A DNA stretch of 64,000 nucleotides from the NCBI RefSeq assembly GCF_002878395.1, contig NC_061119.1, forward strand, positions 49,086,350 to 49,150,349, written 5' to 3'. The first letter of the stretch is position 1, and every line of letters starts with the position of its first letter. This DNA comes from Capsicum annuum (Eukaryota; Streptophyta; Magnoliopsida; Solanales; Solanaceae). Positions 46,058 through 57,428 of this stretch are shown here, in pieces. A program made the translations under genes and the position numbers. The notes beneath the pieces were generated by a model, which had not been told where the DNA came from, did not search any database, and saw only the letters and a program-made list of their open reading frames with translations.

Positions 46058-47833
46058 TGATAGCGCCCAAGTGCACACGCAAGTGTACATGGTCTTATCA
46101 AGCGGTAAAGTGGCTTCAAGGAAGCCCAAGTATTGATCACTCAGGGACTTGTGTTCGCCGCCTATTGAATTCTTGTTTAACCAATTGAGGAAAGTAACAA
46201 ATAGAGTTTTAGAATTGTAAATCAAAAATAAACTAAACTAATGCAGAAAAGTAAATGACTTAGGAAAATCTATGGATAGAAGCCCAGGTTTAAGGCTTAC
46301 GACCAATCATACTACGTTATTGAACTTCATTCGTTAAATTGCTATCTTGGTTGTTGATTCATAGGGTTAATCGAATGATTATGGTTTCCCAACCTTTAAT
46401 CCTTTACCTAAGTTGGATCTTACACCTACATCGTTGAGCGGGGATGTAATAATCTAATTAAGTTATATAAGCTGTCATCCTACGTGTGAATCAAGTAAGG
46501 CATCTAAGTACATCCCTGTCCTTGATGCTAATTCAAATTCCTTATTTTGTAAAGAAACAAGAACCATACTTTGCTTATTCCCTTGTTCTATCTCTCTATT
46601 CCCTCTCCCGAGATCACAAGGTTGACAATCGATGTATTCTAAGGATAGATAATCCTTAAAATAGTTAAAACAAGAATAAACAAGCAACCAATAATGATAA
46701 GCAAATCAAAAAACTTAATTCAAAATGAAAGTATTCATGATCCTGGCCTTAACCCTGGAAGAGGAGTTTTATCCTTTAATGGAAATATTCATCATCCAAT
46801 CTCTTGGATTGATGATACAAATGATAAATAAACTAAATTAAAGAATGATAAAACCTAAAAAAATGTGTAGAGCAGCCTCCTCTTGTCCAAAGACGTCCAA
46901 AAGTATGTAAAAACGTGATATAACATGTATTTATAGTATAGGAGTAAGCCCAATCCATATTGGAGTTGAAAACCTTCAGTTATTGAGCCCCGGACTAGGT
47001 GGGAAGGGACCCTGGGTAGAGCCCCGCTCCAGGTGAGGCGTCGCCTCAATATCGCCCTACCTCTCTGGAATTTGTTGTTAAGAATTTTTCTAAGGCAAAA
47101 GGGGGCACCAAAATGAGCTTGTGTCACCTCCAAATCGAGGTTAGGACAACCACACGCCTATTGGTTATAATTTTGGGCCTCTTATAAATCCATTGGTATT
47201 TTTCACATGTCCATTGGACACTCTATAACTCTACGCACGCCCAACATATTCCAGGGGTCTAAAAGTGAGTCAATCTGCGTATTGTACCTTCGTTGAGCTA
47301 TTCTGAGTTGTTCCCACTTGATTTTAAGCTTGTATATCCTTCATATATCATAATAATTCATTAATAAATAATACTATATCAATAAACACAACAATTTACA
47401 CTCAAAACAACACAATATCCAACATGATGAACTAGAATCACGAGTTAAGCATAGGCCAATTTCACTTTGATCTTTAACTCATTGTTTTGACCCTTGGCTT
47501 GATCCAATTGACCCTTGAGCATTATAAACAAGTTGTTTAAAATATAATTACACATAAAAACCATTTATAATACTTTAAACACAATAGAACCACTGGAATC
47601 AACTAGACAAACACCTAGCTCAAGCTAGTAACACTAGTTTTACGGGGTTGAACTCTAAATGGATCTTTTAGATACAAACTTGTTTGAAACTCACTTTGAA
47701 CATCATAAACACTTGTTTTAACACTTTGATACACATTTATCTCATTATAAACCCATATATCACATGAATCATCCTCAAAACAAGGCTAAAAAGGCTAGAA
47801 TAGTGGTGTTAGAATGCATAAATTCACCCAACA
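46058..47833 (-). repeat. Element G 5' LTR
   Basis: Plus-strand ends TGATAGCGCCCAAGTG and TTCACCCAACA, so the minus strand starts TGTTGGGTGA and ends GGGCGCTATCA. About 1776 bp. TATAAATA on the minus strand at 46935-46928. No gene is seen; the frames inside are chance. Confidence 0.78.
46928..46935 (-). promoter_or_regulatory. TATA box of LTR G
   Basis: TATAAATA on the minus strand, about mid-LTR, in the direction of the element's reading frame. Confidence 0.55.
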
Positions 47834-48105
47834 TCAAGCACTTAGCTAGAAACTCTGCAATATCCTTCTTCATACCACCCCACCAATAGATTTTTCGCAA
47901 ATACGTGGTACATCTTCATGGCCCCTGGATGAATGGAGTAACACACACCATGAGCTTTTGTAAGAATTCACTGTCTCAAATTATCTACACATGGCACACA
48001 CAGTCTACCCTGGCAACACAACACACCATCTCTCCCTTGGGAGAAAACCTCTACTTTTTGATCTATGACTGACTCCTTCAACTTAACTAGATTGGGATCC
48101 CTATC
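47834..48105 (-). pseudogene. Element H integrase N-terminus, interrupted by G
   Basis: The zinc-binding region of integrase reads AHGVCYSIHPG, then KMYHVF and a remnant of YWWGG, ending EFLAKCL at the point of G's insertion. The first His is followed at usual spacing by a second His. Everything downstream (catalytic core and tail) is missing. Confidence 0.82.
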
Positions 48106-49480
48106 TTAATTTTCTTTCACTTCGGCAACCAAAGAAGATTTCAAACTATTTTGAACCCATACACTACCCTCAACTGAGTCTACCAAACGAACACCTAATC
48201 TAGCAAGATGCTGAACTAACTTATTTCTATCAACCTCAACGTGAGCAACACTACCCATAGACAACTTACTGAGGGCATATGCCATAACATTGGCCTTGCT
48301 CGGATGATACAAAACACTCATGTCATAATCTTTCAACAATTCTAACCATCTCCTCTGATGCAGATTCAAATCCTTCTGGAAAAATACATACTAAAAGTTT
48401 TTGTGGTCTGTGAACACATCAACATGCACCCCATACAAATAGTGCCTCTAAGTCTTTGAGGCAAACATAGTAGCTGCTACTTTAAGATCATGGGTGGGGT
48501 AATTATTTTCATGGGGCTTAAGCTGTCTAGAGGCATAGGCTATAATCTTACCTTTCTGCTTTAAAACATACCCCAAACCAACTCTAGAAGCATCATAGTA
48601 TATAATAAACCCATTTGAACCATCTGGTAGCATCAAAATTGGGGTTGTGATGAGTAGAGTCTTCAAATCCAGAAAACTCTTCCTACAAGAATCTGACCAC
48701 TAAAACATAACTTTATTTTGAGTCAATCTAGACATGGGGGACTTAATAAATGAAAACCCTTCAACAAACCACCGGTAATAGCTAGCCAAACCCAATAAAC
48801 TCCTGATATCTAATGGAGAGATAGGTCTAGGCCAGTTTCTCACTACTTCAGTCTTTTGAGGATCAACTCTAATGCCATCACCGGAGACTATATGGACAAG
48901 GAAAGCTAATGATCTTAGCCAAAATTTGAACTTACTGAATTTGGCGAACAACTAATGGGCTCTAAGAGTCTGCAATACTATTTTGAGGTGATCTGCATGA
49001 TCATTTTCATTACAGGAGTATATAAGAATGTCATCATTGAAGACTATGACAAACATGTCTAAGTACTGCTTGAACACTCGGTTCATCAAGTCCATAAAGG
49101 CTACTAGGGCATTTGTGAGACCAAAGGACATGACTAAAAACTCAAAGTGACCATACCGGGTTCTGAAAGTAGTTTTTGGAATGTCACATTGTTTGACTCT
49201 AAGTTGATAATAGTTGGATCTGCAGTCTATCTTGGAGAAATATCTGGCACCCTAAAGTTGGTCAAATAAGTAATCGATTCTGGGAAGTAGGTATTTATTC
49301 TTGATTGTAACTTTGTTCAACTACCAATAGTTAATACATATTCTAACAGAACTGTCTTTTTTACACACAAAAAGAATTGATGCGCCCCAAGGGGAAATAT
49401 TGGGTTTGATGAATCCCTTATTTAAGAGATATTTTAACTAATTTTTCAACTTTTTGAGTTTGGATGGAGCCATTCTGTAT
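48106..49480 (-). pseudogene. Element H reverse transcriptase and RNase H remnant
   Basis: RT reads on the minus strand from about 49480. The catalytic box is FNDD (49041-49030), with the variable residue Asn but both Asp kept. Next come the thumb and connection: FAKFSKFKFWLRSLAFLVHI and WPRPISPLDIRSLLGLASYY (48951-48703). RNase H (48666-48106) has [32 protein letters not shown] and LLKDYDMSVLYHPSKANVMA, so its first Asp is kept. Stops separate the open stretches. Confidence 0.87.
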
Positions 49481-49779
49481 GGCGGAATAGAGATAGGATG
49501 GGTATCTGGAAGAAGGTCTATTCCGAAGTCAATTTCCCTTTTGGGAGAAACTCTAGAAAGATCATCAGGGAACACATATGGAAATTCCCTTACTACTGAA
49601 ATTGACTCAAGACTGGGGGTCTCAGAATTAGAGTCTTTGACTCAAATAAGAGGGTAAATACACCCTTTAGATATCATTTGCTTTGCTGTAAGTTATGAAA
49701 TAAGTTGTCCCCTAAGCGTTGTAGTACTACCCCTCCATTCAATGATTGGTTCATTTAGAAACTAAAAATAAACAACTCT

Positions 49780-50110
49780 ATTTCTACAATCTACTGAAGC
49801 ATAGCATGAATGGAGCCAATCTATGCTGATAATAACGTCAAAATCCATCATCGCTAACTCTACAAGGTTTACTAAAGTAACTTTCTAAGACATTGTAATT
49901 GGGCAGTTCTTGTACGCCCATCGGGCTATGATAGACTTACCCACTCGGCAGACGCTAAGAAAGGATCTACTAAGATTTTGGGACTGACTCCAAAGGTGAT
50001 GTCTATATAAGGTGTTACAAAAGAAAGAGAAGCTCCAGGATCTAGTAAAGCATAAAAAAGTAAATGAAAAACTTGCAACGTACCAGTAACCATATCAGGA
50101 GAAATTTCCT
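49780..50110 (-). pseudogene. Element H aspartic protease remnant
   Basis: The active site D-P-G is intact at 50042-50034 in LLDPGASLSFVTP, in contrast to A, B, C and D, where it is destroyed. Downstream the sequence reads through stops to a block matching MDFDVIISIDWLHSCYAS (about 49845-49800), as in C. No long frame remains. Confidence 0.8.
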
Positions 50111-50242
50111 AATCTTATAGGGACTGAAATACATAAAGCCTGTTTGGGTGCTGCCCACTGGTTGCACTAGAAGTGGTACCCTACTGCAACGGGCGATCGA
50201 ACTGAGCTGAGGGACGACTGGACTGACCCTGCTGCCTACTTT

Positions 50243-51200
50243 TTAGAAATCCCTAACTCTATGACCTAGCTTGCCACACCCAAAGCATACATCACTGCTG
50301 GTTCTACAAATATCCTGATGGTTTTTACCATATTTCTGGAAAAAAGAATTTGTTTGAATACTGTTCACACTACCCTGAGACTTAGAGCCTGGCGCTTTAT
50401 TCCTATTATTATTTCTGAATTCGGTCACTAGTGCGCTAGCCAAAGACGGAGTTGGGTCTAAAAATTTCTGATAAAATTGAGGACAGTTACCACCCTGTGA
50501 CCTCAACTGGGTAAAAATAAAGCAACATATTTTATCTCTCTTATTCTTCCTCCCTCTCTCTCTCCTTAGCCTTTTCCTCCCAAATCTGTTGTGCATGGAC
50601 CATCAATCTAGACAAGTCTATCTCTTTGATGAACATTGCAGTCCCATACTCCTTGACCACACTATCAGATACCACAGACACGAACTTGCTTATCCAAGAC
50701 TTGTTATCAGTTACTACATAAGGAGCATACCTGGCTAGCTGAGTAAACTTGAGGGAATACTCTTTCACGCTCATGTTGCTTTGTTTCAAGTTGATGAACT
50801 TTAACACTTTATCTTTTCTCAGATTCAATGGAAAGAATCTATTTAAGAAGGTTGTAGCAAACTCTTCCCATTCTATAAGCTCTGCACCAGCACCTCTATC
50901 CCCTTTCCACTGCTTGAACCAGGTGTTAGCTACATCCTACATCTAGTAAGTAGCCAATTCAGCACTCTCGTTAGAAGTCACTCCCATAATGTCTGTTATC
51001 TTCTTCACCATGTCAAGGAATTCCTGTGGATCCTCTTCAGACTTGGTTCCTAAAAAGAAAGGAGGATTCATTCGGGTGAAGCCTTGAATCCTAGCTGCGG
51101 CAGTATTGGTCACTGGGTTGGCCTCAAAAGCAGCTGGTCAAACATTTTAAGCTACTATAGAGTGAGCTAGAGTAGTAAATGCAGCTCAAAACTCGACATA
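50243..51200 (-). pseudogene. gag: Element H gag remnant
   Basis: The capsid core between about 51010 and 50580 reads EWEEFATTFLNRFFPLNLRK, INLKQSNMSVKEYSLKFTQL and ARYAPYVVTDNKSWISKFVS with few stops; one stretch of 95 codons and one of 117 codons overlap at 50541-50596 in different frames. A lysine/glutamate-rich hinge follows. The zinc knuckle at 50287-50246 is CFGCGKLGHRVRDF: three of four ligands kept, the last Cys is Phe. It is the best preserved knuckle in the window. The start codon region is not clear. Confidence 0.86.
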
Positions 51201-51262
51201 CAAAACATGCTCATTCAGGAAATCTTCCTGAACGAGCGAAGAGTACCAAGTTTAAAACCTTA

Positions 51263-51276
51263 GGCTCTAATACCAA
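51263..51276 (-). other. Element H primer binding site
   Basis: Complement TTGGTATTAGAGCC, one change from the tRNA-Met type site, three bases from the LTR. Confidence 0.85.
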
Positions 51277-51279
51277 GTT

Positions 51280-53535
51280 TGTAATGCCCCGAGAGTACAC
51301 CCTGGGCACTACATGGTGCTTACGATCACAAATGACCACAAGCTAACCCGTGATACCGGTAGCTGGTGTGAGCACTAAATAAAACTAATAATAAAAGAGT
51401 ATTTATAGAATTTAACTGAAAAATGCCATAAGGTTTTAAATACTAATTCTAAAAATGTTTGCAAAATAACACTAACAATACAGATAAAATAGCTGATAAT
51501 GACAACTAAAAACTGACTAATTGTCTGACAACCTCTAAACTAACTAACTGTGGAGTTAATGGGACAATCCCCTAACTAACTCTAAATGACTAAATAACTG
51601 AACTACTGACATATTGAATGTAAGATAACTTGTCCTCAAAGGATGAGGACCTGTTGACTGTTGCTAATAGGCTGATCTATCTACGTATGGTTAGGAACCC
51701 GAGCGTCCGAACCTATGATATTAAACATCATAGCATAAGAAACGAGTATACGATCAGTACTTTGAATGTACTGGTATGCTAAATGAGGTTAGGCCAATAT
51801 GCATAGTTTTATGTGTATGATTAATAATTGTCTGAATGAATAGCATGAAGTACTGAGTAGTATGCATGACCAAGTATAACACATGTTTTGAATATAATCT
51901 GCAAACTGAGATACTGAATACTGATAAATGGATAACTGACATCTGTATGCTATGATCAGCAAAACTAAAACTGATTACTAAGATGAATACTGGATTGAGA
52001 CTATAGGAGTTATCATATAACCGACATGCCCTAATGAGCTAATTGGGGTCCAACATATGACCCCAGTTGTAATGGTGTCAATACCGTGCCACGGGTACTA
52101 ACACATGGATGCATGGATCCACTAAAGTGTTGTCCCGAAGGAGAAAGGGTTACCCTTAAATGGCAGGTACCCTTATGAGATAGGTGTCAACCCATAACTG
52201 ATAGGTTAATGTCTTAACCTACACTGGATACATAGTACTAGAATATAGGGATTGCTACTAAGGGTCACACCCTCTACTGGCGGGTGAGCCCATGTCCCTG
52301 GGTTTGCTCGGTGCTAAATTCTACTCCAACTGAATAACACTAGATACTGTACTAAACTATGTTTACTGTTTCTGGTAACTGACTGAAATGATAGGGCTCA
52401 TAACTATTCTAAAATCATTCTGCAAATATTGAAAACTAGGTAAGTAGATAAATTTTGGGTATTCAAACCCCTAGGACTCGATAGCAATAATAGCAAGATC
52501 ATACTAAAAGTTTAAGGACATGAGATGTAAGCATTTATTCAAAACTCATTCTTGTAGGCATTTCATCAAACACTTGCAATTCATGGTTTAAGCTAAGAAT
52601 GGGAATAAATTTAAGACTTGTAGTAATAGCATGATTTCACTACTAAATCACCAATTAAGGTTTAACTCAGCGAACAAACTATTCAAACTTACGGGGTTTA
52701 ATTACAACAAAAATTACATATAAACATGGTATAGAATCAAAATTCATGGGGATTCATGGTTAAATCATAATAACTTATAAAAATCATAAATTTGAATTTG
52801 AAATTGGATTCTGGACTCCATGGGTTAAAGGGACCATAGATGAACATCTAACATACCTCAAAATCTTGAATCTTAAAGGAGAATAACTTTTCTTGAAGGT
52901 TCTTAAATGGTGACGCTTGGATTCTTAAAGAAAGGGCTTGAATCTTGTTCTTAGGGAATAATCTTGATAAAAACCCTAATTTTGATGTTGAGGATGAATG
53001 AGGAGTTATGTTGTTTAAGTTGATAGAATTAGGGGTTAAAAGGGTGGGAAAATACCCAAAAATTTTATTAAAATTGCCATTCAGTCGTTGAACGAGAACG
53101 GTTGATGGTCTGGGTGACAGATCGTCACTCTGGTGACTTACCGCCACTCAAACCATCAATTTATGGCCACTGGCTTAACGGTCCGTCAACATGGTCATCA
53201 CTGCCTAAAATTTATGGCCTGTCTTGATAGTCTGTCACTGGCTTGACGGTCCATCAACCTGGTCGTCGCACCTCGGCAGTCTGATAGCTCTCTAGTAAAA
53301 TAGGCATAAAATTTTACCCCGATATTGGATTAAGGAAAAATTGGTATCGTTAGAAAGATAATTCAATTATATAACTGTTGGTGGTCATGAGCTCAAAATT
53401 CTTATTAAAAATAAAGATATGCTCGTTTGAAGTTGCTATAGCAACATCCTTCTCAAGAACTCAATCGGTAAGGGATATTTTGATTCATCTAATAGCTAGG
53501 AGTTATTTGAGGCCTTAATATATATAAAACTCGCT
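51280..53535 (-). repeat. Element H 5' LTR
   Basis: Starts on the plus strand as TGTAATGCCCC at 51280. The far end is uncertain, between about 53460 and 53540, because no matching LTR copy is complete in the window. It shares blocks with LTRs C and J (CCTTTGAGGACAAG-type, complement CTTGTCCTCAAAGG at 51631) and with F. A palindrome cluster of TGACGGTCCGTCA type lies at 53085-53275. Confidence 0.82.
53085..53275 (-). promoter_or_regulatory. U3 palindrome cluster of LTR H
   Basis: Seven or more variants of GACGGTCCGTCA (AACGGTCCGTCAAC, GACGGTCCATCAACC, GATAGTCTGTCACTGG). Same motif family as in F, at an equivalent place in the LTR. Confidence 0.58.
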
Positions 53536-53559
53536 CATAAAACTACCAAAGAACTATAA

Positions 53560-54007
53560 TTTATTCCTCATGAGCTTGAAGCATGGTTATATATTGGTTT
53601 GGATTCTTGGGGTATTAAAATGTACGGCACAGTTTGTTGGATCATGTTTGATCTCCTGGTCTACTAAGAAGCAAAACTCAATAGCCTTGTGTACTGCTAA
53701 GGTAGAGTGTGTTGTTGTTGGGATATGTTGTGCTCTATTGTTATGGATTAAGTAATAGCTCAAGGATTTTGGTATGGATATGGGTGTGTACCAATTTCTT
53801 ATGACAATATTAGTGCCATCAACATTATAAAAGATCCCGTGCAACATAAAAGAACTAAACATATAGAAATAAGACATCATTTTCTTAGAGACGATATTGA
53901 AAAAGGTCTTATTTCACTCATGCTTTACTCTATTGAAGATCAAATTGTATATATCTTTACTAAGGCATTATGTAGTGTACATTTTGAAAAGAATAGGTGT
54001 CATGATT
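53560..54007 (+). pseudogene. Ty1/copia RNase H fragment
   Basis: Reads TAQFVGSCLISWSTKKQNSI and ALCTAKVECVVVG (53630-53730). After a frame change it reads INIIKDPVQHKRTKHIEIRH and HFLRDDIEKGLISLMLY (about 53815-53930), then FTKAL. This is the C-terminal RNase H of a copia pol, downstream of where the RT fragment at 43829-44105 would lead. The usual Asp before the KSTSG block is lost with that block. It ends where LTR L begins. Confidence 0.88.
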
Positions 54008-54790
54008 TGTGAATACCCCCTAGTCGTAACGCGATTCTTAGAACCACAAGTGATCCAAAGCTAACCCATGTACTGGAATACTACTTGAGCAACTGATTTA
54101 AAATGTATATAAAGGATAAATTTGCTGAGCGGAAGCATAATCATGACAATCTCTTTCAAAACATTACTGTTCAAAATTTACAACACTGTAATCTGAAAGA
54201 ATGGGGAAGACTCAAACTACATACAATGACTCTGACTAACCATCTATGAAGCCTCTGTGAAACTGACTATAGTAGTCGGAACATGACCCCCCAACTATCC
54301 CTAATTAATACATACAAATAAGAAAATACAATACAAGAACTGCAACTGACTTGAATTCTCAAAATAAGAGAACCATCACCTGCTGGCTAAATATTGTGAT
54401 CTACCTGACTATGATCCTGAGTGTAAGCACTTGAATCTACATCACATGAAAAATGTAGGTAGAAGAGGTATGTTATCAGTTATTTGGAATGTACCGAGTA
54501 TGTGAGATATGCATTAGTGATGAAAATACTTAAAACATACTTTAAAACAGAAGACATAAGCCATTTACTAAAATATGAATTTATAACATACCTGTACGTA
54601 AAAGCTGTAAGGAGTAGTAAAATTTCTAAATAATGAGCTGAAGTATTTTTGTAATGATGATCTATAATACACAACACGTAAGGTCGACTATAACTGCACT
54701 TCATTAGATTTGAAAGCAGAATAGTAACATTGGCATTACAACTTGTCCAGTACCTTTAATAAAATAAAAAGAAGATACAATGCAAATTCT
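54008..54790 (-). repeat. LTR fragment L (F-type)
   Basis: Begins TGTGAATACCCCCTAG and shows in order the same blocks as F: AAGTGATCCAAAGCTAACCC, GAAGCCTCTGTGAAACTGAC, AGTCGGAACATGACCCCCC and AATAAGAAAATACAATAC. Similarity fades after about 54700. Its rest is missing, so it is a truncated LTR in the minus orientation. Confidence 0.7.
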
Positions 54791-54799
54791 ATCTTCTTA

Positions 54800-55660
54800 C
54801 ATTAAGGCTACATGTTGTTCTCTTATGACCCACCCTTTTCACATGAGCACTTGGTCCTTCTATTCTACCTACAAGACTCTGACATGCCCTTAATGCATTT
54901 TACCCTTCTCCACCTTACTTTAGGATTGAAATTGGGTAAAAGAACCTATATTGGTAGATACACTCATGCTATGCTCCATTTCAACTCTAGAGGTACTGCA
55001 AAAATAGGTTCAGAGTATATAAGGAGAACTAATTCTTTTGAATATATTGGAGAAGAGTAGTCGTACATGATATTACCATAATTATCCTCATGCTTCAATC
55101 GCAAGATTGCCATCACATGAGCATATGGCAGTTTTATCAAGTCGTACTCTCAGTAAGAACATGACCTTTTTGATATATTGACTTTGGTGAAAGGACCACA
55201 ACCAATCACGATAAATTCATCGGTTTTTTTGCTTATGGTTTTTACATACAAGGTGTCGCACTCAGTCATATTTTTCCTCAAGATCTTCTTGGCTTCAGAA
55301 ATGAATGTATTTGTTGAATTGATCACCTCTACTTAACTCTTCCTGAATACTTTGCCAAACCTATAAGTAATTGAATTGAATATGGTGATAACTGAATACT
55401 CTGTTTCATCGACCAACATTGTGTTAAGTGACTTATCGATGTTTGTGGTCATGACATTGAATCTATGTCCTGAAAAGTGCCCCTGCTCCACTTTTCAAAT
55501 TCAACGTCATGCTCGAGGCAAAATTTTGCGTCGAGGTATTTTTATTTAAGCAAGTTAAAGTAGACATTAAACTCATCCAACATGTATGCCTTGGCTGCAT
55601 GGTAGTACACATTGAGATAATATCCACAATGGTGATTTTATTCAATATTTTTACTGAGAT
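54800..55660 (-). pseudogene. MULE (Mutator-like) transposase C-terminal fragment
   Basis: On the minus strand, through several frame changes and stops, it reads YHAAKAYMLDEFNV, FEKWSRGTFQDI, NTMLVDETEYSV, YRFGKVFRK and ILRKNMTECDTLYVK, then VIGCGPFTKVN. It goes on with a SWIM-type zinc finger remnant RSCSY..EYDLIKLPYAHVMA (one expected Cys is Tyr), then YGNIMYDYSSPIYSKELVL. A last CX2C-like knuckle (KCSCEKGG) is near 54840. These are the middle to end of a MUDR-type transposase. The N-terminal DDE region is missing: LTR J starts at 55668. No terminal inverted repeat was found. Confidence 0.8.
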
Positions 55661-55667
55661 GACTCAT

Positions 55668-57428
55668 TGTAACACCCTAAATTTGGCACTCGAAATGCTA
55701 CACGATGCTCATGACCCCGAAGGACCACAAACTAACTCATGACTGATATCTGTACCTGTATACTGTATGACATCATGTAAAATATGGAAATAATAGACTG
55801 AAATATGCCATAAGGTTCAAAATAGATAAAATATACTATCTGAGAGTACGGTATATCAATACCAAAACATGAACTGAAATAAACTGTCTGAACATACTGT
55901 AGTTGGAAAACCTCTAAAACTGAAGTGTCTGAATAAGGAGTTGATGGGACATGTCCGCAACTAACTCCAACTACTGAAATAAACTGAGTAATAAAGTAAT
56001 AAAGAAATAATCATGTCCTCAAAGGATGAGAACTCACTGCTAACTCTGACTGCTGAGACTGGAAAGCTACTGATGCTTTGGAGCTCGTGCTTCTGAACCT
56101 ATGGTATAAAACACCATAGCACAAATGTGTCAGTACGATTGAATGTAATGGTATGTAAGTGAGGTAGGCTGAATGCAAGGGGTTTATATGCATGAACAAC
56201 ACTAATTGACTGAATAACATAAACGTGAAAATATATACATGAATACGTGATCTGTAACTGAGATCATGACATCACTAAATCTGAATACTGATAACATAAT
56301 TTTTATATGACTGATATACTATTATCTAAATACCTGTGTCTGACAGTCCTATTTTAGATGGAACTAGCTGGGTTCCGTACTGAACTGGGTGATTGTATCT
56401 GATAGTCCTGAATTCTGTAAAACTATCTGAGTTCTATTACTGAGACTGAGACTGAGACTGTAACTGTGGGGAGTAGTCATCTAACCGACATGCCCCAAAT
56501 AAAGTATTATAGCTGAGTTGGGGTCCAATCTATAACCCCAATTGGAAGGGTGTCAATACCGCGCCATTGGTAAAGACAAGCTGTGAGTGATCCCTCATTT
56601 AATAGGTACTCTAAGAAGAACGGTGGGACCCTCATCTAATAGGTTAAGCCACCTCATCAACCCTCATCTAACAGGTTAGATGTTTCAACCTACGCTGGCT
56701 ACATAGTTTTGGAGCTCAAGGATTGCTTCTAAGAATCACACCCTCAACTCGCAGGTGAGTTCCCATCCTTGGGCTCAATCTTACTCCCATCTGATTAGAC
56801 ACTGAATTAATTATACTGAACTAACTGGATTGAGTTTACTAAGTTCCATTGACTAACGGAGTATCACTGAGATTTGATAACTGACTGAGATTACTAAGTT
56901 TTCATGAGTCATGAGACTGACTGAATTCTATTGAACATGGCTTGACAGAGAGTATCTTGAAAACTGATACTAGCTATAGGCACACAGCTAAATTATCGTG
57001 TACACATACCCCCAATACTCGATAGCATGAAACTGATAGGACATGACACTCCCTGGACTCACGATCATAATCAACAATCCATAATACAATCATTGGCGAA
57101 TTTCATAAGGCACTTGATCATCATGGTTTGGTACATAAATAGGAAAGAATATAAATATGTCATAATTTCATCGGCTAATCTCATGAATAATCCATCAAAC
57201 AATTTCAATACATAACAATAACATGGAAGTCATTTGAATATAAGAGTAAAGCATAAGTTCATCATTTTGGTCACAATTGAGTTATAAGGCATATTTCCTA
57301 TTCTCTTAGTCATTTTATCAAACACCTTGCATGAATAACTGTAAGCTTAGGCATAGACATTAAATTAATTCATCATGGTTGCATAAATCAACACAATTTT
57401 GTAGATTCAATCCATATGCTAGCATAAA
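55668..57428 (-). repeat. LTR J (interrupted by K)
   Basis: Begins on the plus strand TGTAACACCC. It shares with H the blocks CCTCAAAGGATGAGAA, GAACCTATGGTAT, TGAACTGGGTGATTG-like and ACCCCCAATACTCGATAGCA-like sequence, in the same order. It stops at 57428, where K begins; the rest should lie beyond the window. No coding sequence. It inserted in the MULE fragment, with CTCAT at 55663-55667 as probable target site. Confidence 0.78.

Larger units (their letters stand above)
44106..47833 (-). mobile_element. Element G: non-autonomous LTR element with tRNA-Asp primer site, 3' end lost
   Basis: On the minus strand: an LTR (47833-46058), a primer site for tRNA-Asp (46051-46033), one reading frame of unknown role (45921-45004) and about 900 bp of untranslated sequence to 44106. 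No RT, RNase H or integrase is present and the second LTR is missing. It inserted in H's integrase gene; the bases next to the LTR, TCAAG (47834-47838), should be one copy of the target duplication. This matches the idea of a large retrotransposon derivative that borrows enzymes from another element. Confidence 0.72.
47834..53535 (-). mobile_element. Element H: Ty3/gypsy element lacking its 3' half
   Basis: On the minus strand: 5' LTR (about 53535-51280), primer site, gag, protease, RT, RNase H and the zinc region of integrase, then G at 47833. The integrase core, tail and 3' LTR are absent on the other side of G, where copia sequence lies instead. So a deletion has removed H's end, G's 3' LTR and the middle of the copia pol. 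LTR and gag resemble those of C. Confidence 0.88.

Noticed and set aside
46855..47133. 92-codon minus-strand frame in LTR G
   Set aside because: Covers the TATA region of the LTR; composition looks like chance.
54800..57428. Terminal inverted repeats of the MULE
   Set aside because: No long inverted repeat pair or 9-bp duplication was found in the window.
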